Part shown: piece after piece, positions 8,063-15,558 of the stretch | Layout of the letters: every line of letters starts with the position of its first letter | Numbering within the stretch: position 1 is the first letter of the stretch | Notes under the pieces: model-generated | What the model was told of the DNA's origin: nothing | The model's input: only the letters and a program-made list of their open reading frames with translations | Database searches by the model: none | Source: Fimbriimonas sp. | Lineage (GTDB): Bacteria; Armatimonadota; Fimbriimonadia; Fimbriimonadales; Fimbriimonadaceae | Direction: 5' to 3' | Length of the DNA: 24,367 nt | Assembly (NCBI GenBank): GCA_030447945.1 | Contig: JAUJNV010000027.1 | Location: 1 to 24,367 of the forward strand | Translations under genes and position numbers: made by a program

Positions 8063-8131
8063 GTGTTGCGGTATTACGGTGTTACGGTATTGCGGTATCT
8101 CAAATCCGCAATACCGCAACACCGTAATACC
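8063..8131. repeat. Octamer-iterated palindrome (unit RCGGTRTT), copy 1
   Basis: Left arm 8063-8095 is a run of 8-base words GCGGTATT, ACGGTGTT, ACGGTATT, GCGG; right arm 8106-8131 is its reverse complement with one mismatch over 26 bases; the loop is 10 bases. It ends 6 bases before the stop codon of tgt, so it could act as the tgt terminator. The whole left arm (33 bases) is identical to the reverse complement of the right arm of the copy inside pnkp (22166-22198). Confidence 0.85.
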
Positions 8132-8137
8132 CTCTCC

Positions 8138-9230
8138 TCACGCCCCCCTATACCTCTCCCTCAGCTCCCCCCAAGTCCCCGCCTCGATCGCTTCCCGGAT
8201 CTCCCGCATGAGGCGAGCGTAGAACGCGAGGTTGTGCAGGGTCGCTAGGCGCGCGCCCAGCGGCTCGTCCGCGCGCAGGAGGTGGCGGAGGTAGGCCGCC
8301 GAGTACCGCTCGGTCTGCGGGAAGATGCTCTCGGGATCGGTGGGGCCCGACTCTTCGGCGAAGCGTCCGGCACGCGCGTTGACGCGCCCGCGCATCGTGT
8401 AGAGCGTGGCGTGGCGGGCCATCCGGGTCGGGAGCACGCAGTCGAAGAGATCGATGCCGCAGCCGACGGCGTGCAGGATGTCTGCGGGATGCTCCCACGC
8501 CCATCAGATAGCGCGCCTTGTCCGTCGGCAGCAAAGGCGCGGTGAGCGCGACGACGGGGTACTGCATCTCCGTCGGCTCGCCCACGCTGACGCCCCCGAT
8601 GGCGTACCCGGCGAACGGCAGAGAGGAGATAAAAGCGGCCGACTCGCGCCGCAGATCCTCGTGCACGCCTCCCTGCACGATCCCAAACACCGCCTGTCCG
8701 TCCCCACGCGCCTCCAGGCAGCGGGGTGCCCAGAGGTGGGTGCGGCGCATCGCGTCGGCGGCCTCGTCCCTCGTGCAGGGGTAGGGCGGGCACTGGTCGA
8801 GCGCCATGCTCACGTCCACCCCCAGCTCCTTCTGGATCTCGATCGCCCGCTCCGGCGAGAGCGCCATCTCCGAGCCGTCGAGGTGCGAGCGGAAGCGGAC
8901 GTCCTCGTCGGAGATCGTGCGCCGCTGCGCGAGACTCATCACCTGGTAGCCGCCCGAGTCCGTCAGGATCGCACCGCGCCACCCCGTGAACTTATGCAGC
9001 CCTCCCATCCGCTCCACCCGCGCCGAGGTTGGGCGCAAGGAGAGATGGTACGTGTTCGCCAGCACCATCTCGAACCCCATCCCCTCCAGCTCTTCCCAAG
9101 AGGCCGTCTTGACGCTCCCCTGCGTCCCCACCGGCATGAACGCGGGCGTCTCGACCGTGCCGTGCGGCGTATTCAGCCGCCCTCGGCGAGCGCCGGTATG
9201 GGGGCAGGTAGCGAGAAGCTCGTAGCGCAT
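8138..9230 (-). CDS. tgt: Queuine/archaeosine tRNA-ribosyltransferase, zinc-cysteine motif lost
   Basis: Exchanges guanine 34 of certain tRNAs for a queuosine precursor. Family landmarks: ETPAFMPVGTQGSVK (28-41), ANTYHLSLRP, ILTDSGGYQVMSL with Asp91, VFGIVQGGVHEDLR, YAIGGVSVGEPTEMQ and, after a one-base frameshift near 8490, GIDLFDCVLPTRMARHATLY containing the nucleophile Asp of the FDCVLPTR motif. Normal length of about 364 residues. The usual zinc motif DP-x-C-x-C-x2-C-x2-YSRAYLRHL reads DPESIFPQTERYSAAYLRHL, so all three cysteines are replaced although the later His (LATLHNL) remains; this part is in an unbroken frame. The start has TAACCT six bases upstream and no Shine-Dalgarno. Confidence 0.9.
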
Positions 9231-9236
9231 TCTTAA

Positions 9237-9242
9237 AGGTTA
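9237..9242 (-). promoter_or_regulatory. Leaderless-type -10 hexamer TAACCT before tgt
   Basis: TAACCT on the minus strand is followed by six bases and the tgt ATG. It is also the first word of the AGGTTAG heptamer array, so the repeat supplies the putative promoter. Confidence 0.35.
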
Positions 9243-9343
9243 GAGGGAAGAGGTTAGAGGAGAGAGATCAGAGGTCAAAGAAGGCCTAGCACCTCATCTC
9301 TCAACCCTGAACCCTCTCATCTCTAACCTCTCCACTCTAAGCT
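9237..9343. repeat. Heptamer-iterated inverted repeat (AGGTTAG family)
   Basis: Seven successive 7-base words AGGTTAG, AGGGAAG, AGGTTAG, AGGAGAG, AGATCAG, AGGTCAA, AGAAGGC run from 9237 to 9285, then eight words in the opposite sense (AGCACCT, CATCTCT, CAACCCT, GAACCCT, CTCATCT, CTAACCT, CTCCACT, CTAAGCT) from 9288 to 9343. The 7-base phase is kept without a slip on each side, giving a long imperfect palindrome. It fills the gap between the stop of the S9 peptidase (9348) and the start of tgt (9230), so it may end one transcript and begin the next. Confidence 0.8.
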
Positions 9344-9347
9344 TCCC

Positions 9348-11732
9348 CTACTTCCCCTTCACATAGGTGTCCAGCCAATCGATCGTCTCCCACAGAACGT
9401 GTTCGACCGACTGCCGCGCGGCATAGCCGTGGGACTCGTGGGGGAGCATCACCAGGCGCACCGTGCCGCCGTGGCCCTTAACGGCCTGGAAGAGACGCTC
9501 GCTCTGGATGGGGAACGTGCCGGAGTTGTTGTCGGCGACGCCGTGGATCAGGAGCAGGGGTTCGTTGATCTTGTTCGCGTGCATGAACGGCGACACCTTC
9601 AGGTACATCTCCGGCGCCTGCCAGAGCGTGCGGCGCTCGCTCTGGAAGCCGAACGGCGTGAGCGTGCGGTTGTACGCGCCGCTCCGCGCGACGCCCGCCT
9701 TGAAGAGGTCGGAGTGCGCGAGGAGGTTGGCGGTCATGAACGCGCCGTAGCTGTGGCCCATCGCCGCGACGCGGTTGCGGTCCGTCACGCCCATCTCCGC
9801 CGCCTTGTCGATCGCCGCCTTCGCGCTGTCCACGAGCTGCTCGATGAACGTGTTGTTCACCGTCTCGGGGTCGCCCACGATGGGCATCGTGACGTCGTTC
9901 AGCACGGCGTAGCCGTTGAGCAGCAGGAAGAGCTGCGAGGTGCCGCGGATCGTCGTGAAGCGGTCGAGGCTGCCAGAGATCTGGCCGGCCGTGGCGGGAT
10001 CGGTGTACTCCAGCGGGTAGGCCCAGATGACCGTCGGCAGCGGTCCGTCGCCCGGCTTGCGACCCGGCGGCAGGTAGAGGGTGAAGGAGCAGTTCACGCC
10101 GTCGGAGCGCTTGTAGCTGACGCGCTGGCGGTAGATGTTGCGGATCTGCGGGCTCGGGTCCTTGAACGAGGTCACGGCGCGCCGCTGCCCGTTCTGGAGG
10201 ATCGAGTAGATGGGTGGCTCGACGGCGCTCTCGCTGCGGATCAGCAGGCGGGAGGCGTCGTCCGCGAGCAGCTCGACCACGGTCTCGAAGCGGCTCTTCT
10301 GTGACTGGAAGAGCCGCTGCTTCTCCAGTGTGCGCAGATTCATCCGGTCGAGGAACGGCCGATCACCCTCGGGCGACGCGCCGGCGCCGGAGAGATAGAT
10401 CGAGTCGCCGTTCCGGTGGATCACCGAGCGGCCGTTCGGCAGCTCCTTGGTCATAGGGCTCCCGGGGTCCGCGTAGCGGTCGCGGGTGTTGAGCTCGTAG
10501 ACGAGCCGGGGCGCGGACCGCGTCGGCACCGCATCGAGCAGCCACCGGCGGTTTCGCTGACGGTCGCGGTCGTATTCGGTGACGAAGGCCATCCCGCCCT
10601 CGATCCAGCCGATGCCGGAGTAGCGATGCTCCAGCTTGAGGATCTCCTGTCCGGTGCCGCCCCGGGTGACGTCCCAGAGCATGATCCGGTCCCGGTGGGA
10701 CACCTTCTTCTTCGGGTCGCCCTCGTCGAGGGCTTCGACCCAGTAGAGCGTGGCGGGCTCCGTCGGCCGCCAACTGTACGAGCGCGGCCCGGTGGGGACG
10801 CCGAACATCGGAACGCCCTCCTCGTTGGGCGCGGCGTGCAGCCGCTGCACGCTTCCGTCGCGCATGCTCCACAGTTCGGTCTCGCTCGCAAAGCCTGACG
10901 CGGGCAGAAGCCGGCTGAACGGCCGCGCCGTACGGCCGACGAGCAGGCGGCTCCCATCGGGGGAGAGGCTGGCACGGTCGACCATGCCGGGCTTCCCGAG
11001 GTTCTTCACACGCCCGCTCCCGGCATCCACCGTGGCGAGCTGCGAGGTGGCGAAGTGCTCGAAGAGGGTCTCGTCGTACGCCGTCTGGAGCAGCTCCTGC
11101 TAGGACCGCTCCGGGGAGGCGCGACGCGTGGTCTCGAGCACCGACGTGCCGCCCGGCGCCCTCGGGGTCGGTGGCATGGCGCCCCGGCCCCTCGGCACGA
11201 GCTGCACGAGCAGCGTCCGCGAGTCCGGCATCCACTGCACCGGCGTCCCGTAGGCCGCGTTAAGGGTCACCCCACGGATCGCGCGGGAGCGGCCCGTGCC
11301 GGCGTCCGCCACCCAAAGCTCGATCCGTCGCTCCAGCGTGTTGGTGAAGGCGATCGAACGCCCATTGGGCGACCACCGCGCGCCGCCCACCCGGCCCGTG
11401 CGCGGGAGGGAGACGCTCGTCTCGCGCCCGGTTCTGATGTCCTTCAGGGTCATGGCGACGACGCGTCCCGTGGACTGCGGCCCGCTTGTCGCGGGGTCCA
11501 GGCGCAGACCCGCGATGCGCAGGATAGGCGCGGCGAGCTCCTCGATCTCCGGATACGACGAGCCCTGGGTGAGCAGCATCGTGTCCCGCGTAGGGCTGAT
11601 GGACACGCCCGGCGTCGGCGGAGCGTTCAGCACGTCGAGAATCACCTGCGATGGCCTTCGATATCCCTGCGTTGAGGCGAGGGGAGCGAGGCAAGCCAGC
11701 GCGGACAGCAGCGTCATGCGCGAGAGCGTCAT
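9348..11732 (-). CDS. S9D glutamyl endopeptidase-like serine peptidase, with an in-frame TAG
   Basis: A secreted (signal peptide MTLSRMTLLSALACLAPLAS), 794-codon peptidase. The N-terminal beta-propeller (VGGARWSPNGRSIAFTNTLE; DRASLSPDGSRLLVGRT) is followed by an alpha/beta-hydrolase domain with Ser661 in AAMGHSYGAFMTANL, Asp734 in LLLIHGVADNNSG and His768 in MLPHESHGYAARQSVEHVLW. The phrases RSGAYNRTLTPFGFQSERRT and LPHESHGYAARQS are typical of the S9D group related to plant chloroplast glutamyl endopeptidase. Codon 211 (11100-11102) is TAG where the family has Tyr (S-Y-Q-E-L-L); one C-to-G change would explain it. The reading frame is otherwise intact on both sides. If real, only the first 210 residues are made. 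Confidence 0.88.
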
Positions 11733-11739
11733 GCGCGTG

Positions 11740-11745
11740 ATTCTA
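11740..11745 (-). promoter_or_regulatory. Leaderless-type -10 hexamer TAGAAT before the S9 peptidase
   Basis: TAGAAT on the minus strand is followed by seven bases and the ATG at 11730-11732. No Shine-Dalgarno sequence is present between them. Confidence 0.45.
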
Positions 11746-11810
11746 CTTGGCCCCGAGAGGTACCGTCACCCGCCGGTGGCGCGTCGAGAACGGCACCCTT
11801 GTCCTTATCT

Positions 11811-12101
11811 ATGATGGGTGTGAGCGATTGGAGCCGAGGACAGAGGGTTACCGTTAGGGTCGCGGTGCTCCTGCTCGTCATCGTATTCCTCTGGCCGCCT
11901 ATGGGTCGAGGCGAAACTTGGATCAGCCGCGACGCCTATTACGAGCCGCATTTCCAAGGATGGATATTCATCGACGATGCCCTTACGGAGCCTTTCCCGC
12001 CTTACGTCCATATCCTGTGGCCCATCCTTCTCCTCCAAGCGGCCGTCATAGCGGTCGTAGGACGGATCGTGTGGCTCTCCTTCGAAGAGCCCTATCGATA
12101 G
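11811..12101 (+). CDS. Small two-transmembrane-helix protein of unknown function
   Basis: A 96-residue protein from the ATG at 11811 (11814 ATG or 11820 GTG are equally possible; no Shine-Dalgarno decides). Two hydrophobic segments are evident: VRVAVLLLVIVFLWPPMG near residues 14-32 and VHILWPILLLQAAVIAVVGR near 65-84. Between them an extracellular-looking loop contains WISRDAYYEPHFQGWIFIDD. No family recognised. The gene stands alone between the divergent S9 peptidase and serC. It may be lineage specific. Confidence 0.55.
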   Translation: MMGVSDWSRGQRVTVRVAVLLLVIVFLWPPMGRGETWISRDAYYEPHFQGWIFIDDALTEPFPPYVHILWPILLLQAAVIAVVGRIVWLSFEEPYR

Positions 12102-12157
12102 GTTGCCTTCTTGGCGTTCCGACACCCCTTACGCTGTCCCAAGCGAGTGCAAAGAGA

Positions 12158-12163
12158 TATCAT
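12158..12163 (+). promoter_or_regulatory. Leaderless-type -10 hexamer TATCAT before serC
   Basis: TATCAT is followed by seven bases and the GTG at 12171 from which the SerC family alignment begins (SQPHDRVFNFSAGPSTLP). Confidence 0.4.
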
Positions 12164-12170
12164 CGGAAAC

Positions 12171-13268
12171 GTGAGCCAGCCCCACGATCGCGTCTTTAAC
12201 TTCTCCGCCGGTCCCAGCACGCTCCCCGTGGAGGTCCTCGAGGATGCCCGGGAGGATCTGCTGAATTACCAGGGGACGGGGATGAGCGTGATGGAGATGA
12301 GCCACCGCTCGAAGGCCTTCGAGGGAATCATCCAGGAGGCGGAGGCCGACCTTCGCCAGCTCATGGGCATCCCGGAAGGCTACAAGGTCCTCTTCCTCCA
12401 GGGGGGCGCGAGCCTTCAGTTCAGCATGGTGCCGATGACCTTCCTCGCGGGGGGCGGGAGCGCCGACTACGTCGTGACGGGCACCTGGGGCAAGAAGGCC
12501 GTCGAGAGCGCGCGGCTCGTGGGCACCACCAACGTCGTCCACGACGGCAAAGGCGGGAACTACTCCGATGTGCCGGATCTGAGCTCGCTCCAATTCAGCG
12601 ACGGCGCGGCGTACGTCCACACGACGAGCAACGAGACGATCCAGGGCGTGCAGTTCCCCACGGATCCGGCCATCCCGACCGCCCCGCTGATCTGTGACAT
12701 GTCCTCTGACATCCTCTCGCGGCCGGTCGACGTCTCAGCGTACGCCATGATCTACGCAGGCTCGCAAAAGAACATGGGGCCGGCGGGCGTCACCGTCGTG
12801 ATCGTCCGCGAGGACATGCTGGAGCGCGTGCCGACGAACATGGCGCCCATGCTCGACTACCGCCTCCAGTCGGAAAACGACTCCCTCTACAACACGCCGC
12901 CGACGTGGGCCATCTACGTGTGCGGCCTCGTTTACAAGCTCCTCCTGCGCACCGGTGGCCTAGAGGGCATGCGGGCGCGCAACGAGGAAAAAGCCAAGGT
13001 CGTCTACGACGCCATCGACGCCTCCGGCGGCTTCTACAAAGGCCACTCCGCCCCCGGCGCGCGCTCCACGATGAACGTCACCTTCACCCTGCCGGACGAG
13101 GACACGACGAGCGCCTTCCTCAAGGAAGCCCAAGCCGCCCGCCTCGACGGCCTCAAGGGCCACCGCTCCGTCGGCGGCTGCCGCGCGAGCATCTACAACG
13201 CGTTTCCGAAAGATGGCTGCGAAGTGCTGGCGGGGGTGATGGGGGAGTTTGCGGGGAAGAGGGGGTGA
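12171..13268 (+). CDS. serC: Phosphoserine aminotransferase
   Basis: A PLP enzyme that converts 3-phosphohydroxypyruvate and glutamate to phosphoserine in serine synthesis (also used in pyridoxal phosphate synthesis in some bacteria). With GTG 12171 as start, 365 residues, normal length. Family motifs: FNFSAGPSTLP at the N-terminus, GMSVMEMSHRSK, LFLQGGASLQFSMVP, VHTTSNETIQGVQ, DMSSDILSRPVDV and the PLP lysine in AGSQKNMGPAG (Lys200). The C-terminus carries LKGHRSVGGCRASIYNAFP. No frameshift. The TGA stop is itself the first word of a heptamer repeat. The GTG start matches the family N-terminus; an upstream in-frame codon at 12111 would add 20 residues without homology. Confidence 0.95.
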   Translation: MSQPHDRVFNFSAGPSTLPVEVLEDAREDLLNYQGTGMSVMEMSHRSKAFEGIIQEAEADLRQLMGIPEGYKVLFLQGGASLQFSMVPMTFLAGGGSADYVVTGTWGKKAVESARLVGTTNVVHDGKGGNYSDVPDLSSLQFSDGAAYVHTTSNETIQGVQFPTDPAIPTAPLICDMSSDILSRPVDVSAYAMIYAGSQKNMGPAGVTVVIVREDMLERVPTNMAPMLDYRLQSENDSLYNTPPTWAIYVCGLVYKLLLRTGGLEGMRARNEEKAKVVYDAIDASGGFYKGHSAPGARSTMNVTFTLPDEDTTSAFLKEAQAARLDGLKGHRSVGGCRASIYNAFPKDGCEVLAGVMGEFAGKRG

Positions 13269-13341
13269 TGGCTGATTGCTGATGGGTGATGGGTGATCCA
13301 GAGCTTCATCAGCCATCAGCAATCAGCAATCAGCCATCATC
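13266..13341. repeat. Heptamer-iterated inverted repeat (TGATGGC family), copy 1
   Basis: Five words TGATGGC, TGATTGC, TGATGGG, TGATGGG, TGATCCA (13266-13300), a 6-base spacer, then CATCAGC, CATCAGC, AATCAGC, AATCAGC, CATCATC (13307-13341). The first word contains the serC stop codon and the last ends six bases before the DUF554 start. A long imperfect hairpin is expected in RNA and may serve as terminator or boundary element. Confidence 0.85.
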
Positions 13342-13347
13342 CCTAGA

Positions 13348-14040
13348 ATGCGCGGCACCCTCCTCAACACCGCGACGGTCGCCGTCGGCGCGAGCGTCGG
13401 GTGGGCGGTGGGGCAGGGGATTCCGGTCGCTTATAAAGAGGTCGCGCTGGCCGGTCTGGGACTTGTCACCGTGGGGATGGGGCTGCGGCTGTTCCTGCGC
13501 GGGAAGAATCCGCTGGTCTCGGCGCTGGCGGTGGCGGCGGGGGGCGTGCTTGGGCTGGCGCTGGGCATCCACCAGGGCATCCAGGGCCTGGAAAACTGGC
13601 TCGGGGCGCGGAGGGGCGGGGGAGGCGGCGGGCTGGTGACGGCGTTCGTCCTGTTCTGCGTGGGGCCGATGACGCTGCTGGGGTGCCTGCAGGACGCGCT
13701 AGAGGGGAAGATCGAGCTGCTCGCGCTGAAGTCGACGATGGACGGTATCGCCGCCGTGTTCCTCGCCGCCGCCTCCGGCGCCGGAGTGCTCGCCAGCGCG
13801 CTGCTCGTGCTTCTCTTTCAGGGTGCGCTCACCCTCCTCGCGCGGCCCCTGCGCCCCCTCGCCGAGGACGAAGACGCGCTCGCGGAGCTGAGCGCGACGG
13901 GCGGCGCGCTGCTCCTCGCTACGGGACTGGGGCTCCTCGCGATCAAAGACCTGCGCACGGCGAACTACCTCCCGGCGATCTTCCTCGCGCCCCTCATCGT
14001 CCTCCTCGGGCGACGCCTCGCTAGGCGGGGGGCGGCTTGA
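13348..14040 (+). CDS. DUF554 family integral membrane protein (YdfK/YqgA-like)
   Basis: A 230-residue multi-pass membrane protein. The N-terminus MRGTLLNTATVAVGASVGWA and the central FVLFCVGPMTLLGCLQDALE are characteristic of the DUF554 family, whose function is unknown. Hydrophobic helices alternate with Gly-rich turns (AVAAGGVLGLALGIHQGIQG; ALLLATGLGLLAIKDLRTAN). The glycine-rich insert RRGGGGGG after residue 88 is a local low-complexity loop. The stop overlaps the next gene's TTG start (TTGA at 14037-14040), which suggests co-translation with the MscS channel and a shared membrane context. Confidence 0.88.
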   Translation: MRGTLLNTATVAVGASVGWAVGQGIPVAYKEVALAGLGLVTVGMGLRLFLRGKNPLVSALAVAAGGVLGLALGIHQGIQGLENWLGARRGGGGGGLVTAFVLFCVGPMTLLGCLQDALEGKIELLALKSTMDGIAAVFLAAASGAGVLASALLVLLFQGALTLLARPLRPLAEDEDALAELSATGGALLLATGLGLLAIKDLRTANYLPAIFLAPLIVLLGRRLARRGAA

Positions 14041-15190
14041 GGCGCGCGCTGCCCCTCCTCGCCCTGCTGCTGGCCGGGTGCGGTAACGGGCAAGGCGCGA
14101 CCCCCGCCTGGGCCGAGTACCTGCCGTCGGGTCGATTCCTCCGGCTGGCCGTGTGGCAGTGTGTCGGGCTGCTTGGCCTGACGCTGCTCGCGCTGGCCGC
14201 GGCGTTCGTCGCCCGTAAGGTGGCGGCGCGGCTGCTGGCCCTGCGCGACCGGCGGGCACAGACGTACCTGCCCGAGTCGGTGGCGCACGCGGTCCGTCGC
14301 GCGGCCGGGCTGCTCGCGGGCGCCGTGGCGGCGCTTCCCTTCCTGCCCGACCTGCTGCTCCCCACCCGGATGGAGCGGACCCTCAGCCTGGGCCTCCAGG
14401 TGGTGACCGTGCTGGGCGCGGTGTTGCTGGCCTACGGACTGTGGGACGCGGCGTGCGAGGCGGTCGCGGCGCGGGCGGGGACGCTCGACGGGCGGGCCGA
14501 GCGGCTGCTGGTCCCCGTCGTGCGCAAGCTCGTCCGGTTCCTCATCCTCGCGGTGGGGTTCTTCCTGGCGCTGGGGCTGTTCGGGGTGAACCTCGTCGGA
14601 CTCCTCGCCGGGCTCGGCCTCGGCGGCCTCGTCGTCGCCCTCGCGGCGCGGACTCCGTCGAGAACGTTCCTCGGGTCGCTCACGATCCTCTTCGACATGC
14701 CTTCGCGCTCGGCGACTGGGTGAAGATCAGGAGGTCGAGGGGGTGGTCGAACAGATCAATCTGCGCTCGACGCGGGTGCGCACCTTCGAGACTCGATGAT
14801 CACCCTCCCGAACGCGAACCTCGTTCGCGCCTCCGTCGAGAATCTCGGCGCGCGCCGCTCGCGGCGGACGAAGTTCCACCTGCGCGTGGGGCCACCCGCC
14901 GGAGCGGATCGGGGCGTTCTGCGCCGCGCTCCGAGCCGCTCTGGAGGCAAACCCCAGGGTGCGGCAGGACAACTTCGTCGTCGAGGTGAACGATCTCACC
15001 GAGCCCTCGCTGAGCATCCTCGTCCAGTGCTTCTTCGACGCGGTCACGACCCCCGAGGAGATGCATTTGCGGCACGAGCGATGCTCCAGGTGCTCCGCCT
15101 GAGGACCGAGCACCTCGTGGCCCCCGGCGCGCCCCCCCTTGCCGCCCCAACGGAAGGGGCCACCCCCGAGCGGGAAAGGCGTTGGCTCCG
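14037..15190 (+). CDS. MscS-family mechanosensitive ion channel with a lipoprotein-type signal (about seven frameshifts)
   Basis: TTG start overlaps the DUF554 stop. The first residues MRRALPLLALLLAGCGNGQG have a lipobox with Cys15. Three or more TM helices follow (LLGLTLLALAAAFVARKVAA; LVRFLILAVGFFLALGLFGV) up to the pore helix LVGLLAGLGLGGLVVALAA. Then the reading frame changes repeatedly, near 14650, 14668, 14700, 14732, 14792, 14895 and 15075. Joining frames gives the conserved MscS beta-domain: DSVENFLGSLTILFDMPFAL, GDWVKI, EGVVEQINLRSTRVRTFED, SMITLPNANLVRASVENLG, then PERIGAFCAALRAALEANPR, VEVNDLTEPSLSILVQCFFD. Protein-level conservation across the shifts argues for sequencing indels. 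The C-terminal end near 15190 is uncertain because no stop is found in the last frame before the next gene. Confidence 0.8.
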
Positions 15191-15209
15191 TGTCCCCGCG
15201 ATCCGCAGC

Positions 15210-15215
15210 TATACT
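15210..15215 (+). promoter_or_regulatory. Leaderless-type -10 hexamer TATACT before the 44-residue gene
   Basis: TATACT is followed by five bases and the ATG at 15221, the clearest example of this arrangement in the window. Confidence 0.5.
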
Positions 15216-15220
15216 CTCCC

Positions 15221-15355
15221 ATGGGTGACAAAAAGCCGAAAAAGAATTCGTCCGGCACGCACGACGCATTCAAAGCCAAGGGAGCCAAAGCGGCTTCGGA
15301 CAAGTTTCTCGGCCTCCCGAAAGCCGACGACAAGGACAAAGGCAAAAAGAAGTAG
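15221..15355 (+). CDS. 44-residue lysine-rich small protein
   Basis: The frame reads MGDKKPKKNSSGTHDAFKAK, GAKAASDKFLGLPKADDKDK and GKKK, then TAG. With 15 Lys of 44 residues it is strongly basic and predicted to be disordered apart from a short amphipathic stretch around ASDKFLGLP. Support for it being real is the near-perfect -10 box TATACT five bases before the ATG and a codon pattern unlike random GC-rich sequence (AAA/AAG runs in an otherwise GC-rich region). No family recognised; a nucleic-acid-binding or ribosome-associated role would be guesswork. It is independent of the upstream channel gene. Confidence 0.55.
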   Translation: MGDKKPKKNSSGTHDAFKAKGAKAASDKFLGLPKADDKDKGKKK

Positions 15356-15558
15356 GCGCACGCCGCCCCGGTACCCTTCAGCAGCGACTTTCCCAAGGTT
15401 GTCGACACAACGTTTATTGGGAATCAGAAGTACGTTTTGGAAGGTCCCATCGCGGGTGAATAGTCCCCTGATAGAGGCATTTTGCTAAAAGGCCGGGCGC
15501 TAAAGGATCAGGAAGAACAGCGTTCCGTCCGGAATGGAAATCTCCGGGCAATAACCCA
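15356..15558. other. Intergenic region without recognised features
   Basis: 203 bases upstream of the secreted-protein gene. No reading frame or hairpin of note; composition is more A/T-rich than the flanking genes (for example TTTATTGGGAATCAGAAG near 15411-15428), fitting an upstream regulatory region. Confidence 0.35.

Noticed and set aside
9237..9343. CRISPR array or tandem direct repeat
   Set aside because: The words are 7 bases long with no spacers and the arrays are inverted, so this is a palindromic iterated repeat, not a CRISPR.
11100..11102. TAG as pyrrolysine or other recoded codon
   Set aside because: The family expects Tyr at this point, and several other genes here (GDPD-adjacent prepilin, DUF1269, pnkp, 44-residue gene) end normally with TAG.
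12111..12170. Upstream ATG-less extension of serC (20 extra residues from 12111)
   Set aside because: The SerC family begins at the FNFSAGPS region, and the GTG at 12171 has a suitable TATCAT box; the extension has no family resemblance.
14640..15080. Programmed ribosomal frameshifting in the MscS gene
   Set aside because: Seven changes in both directions in 450 bases, without slippery heptamers at each site, fit sequencing errors far better.
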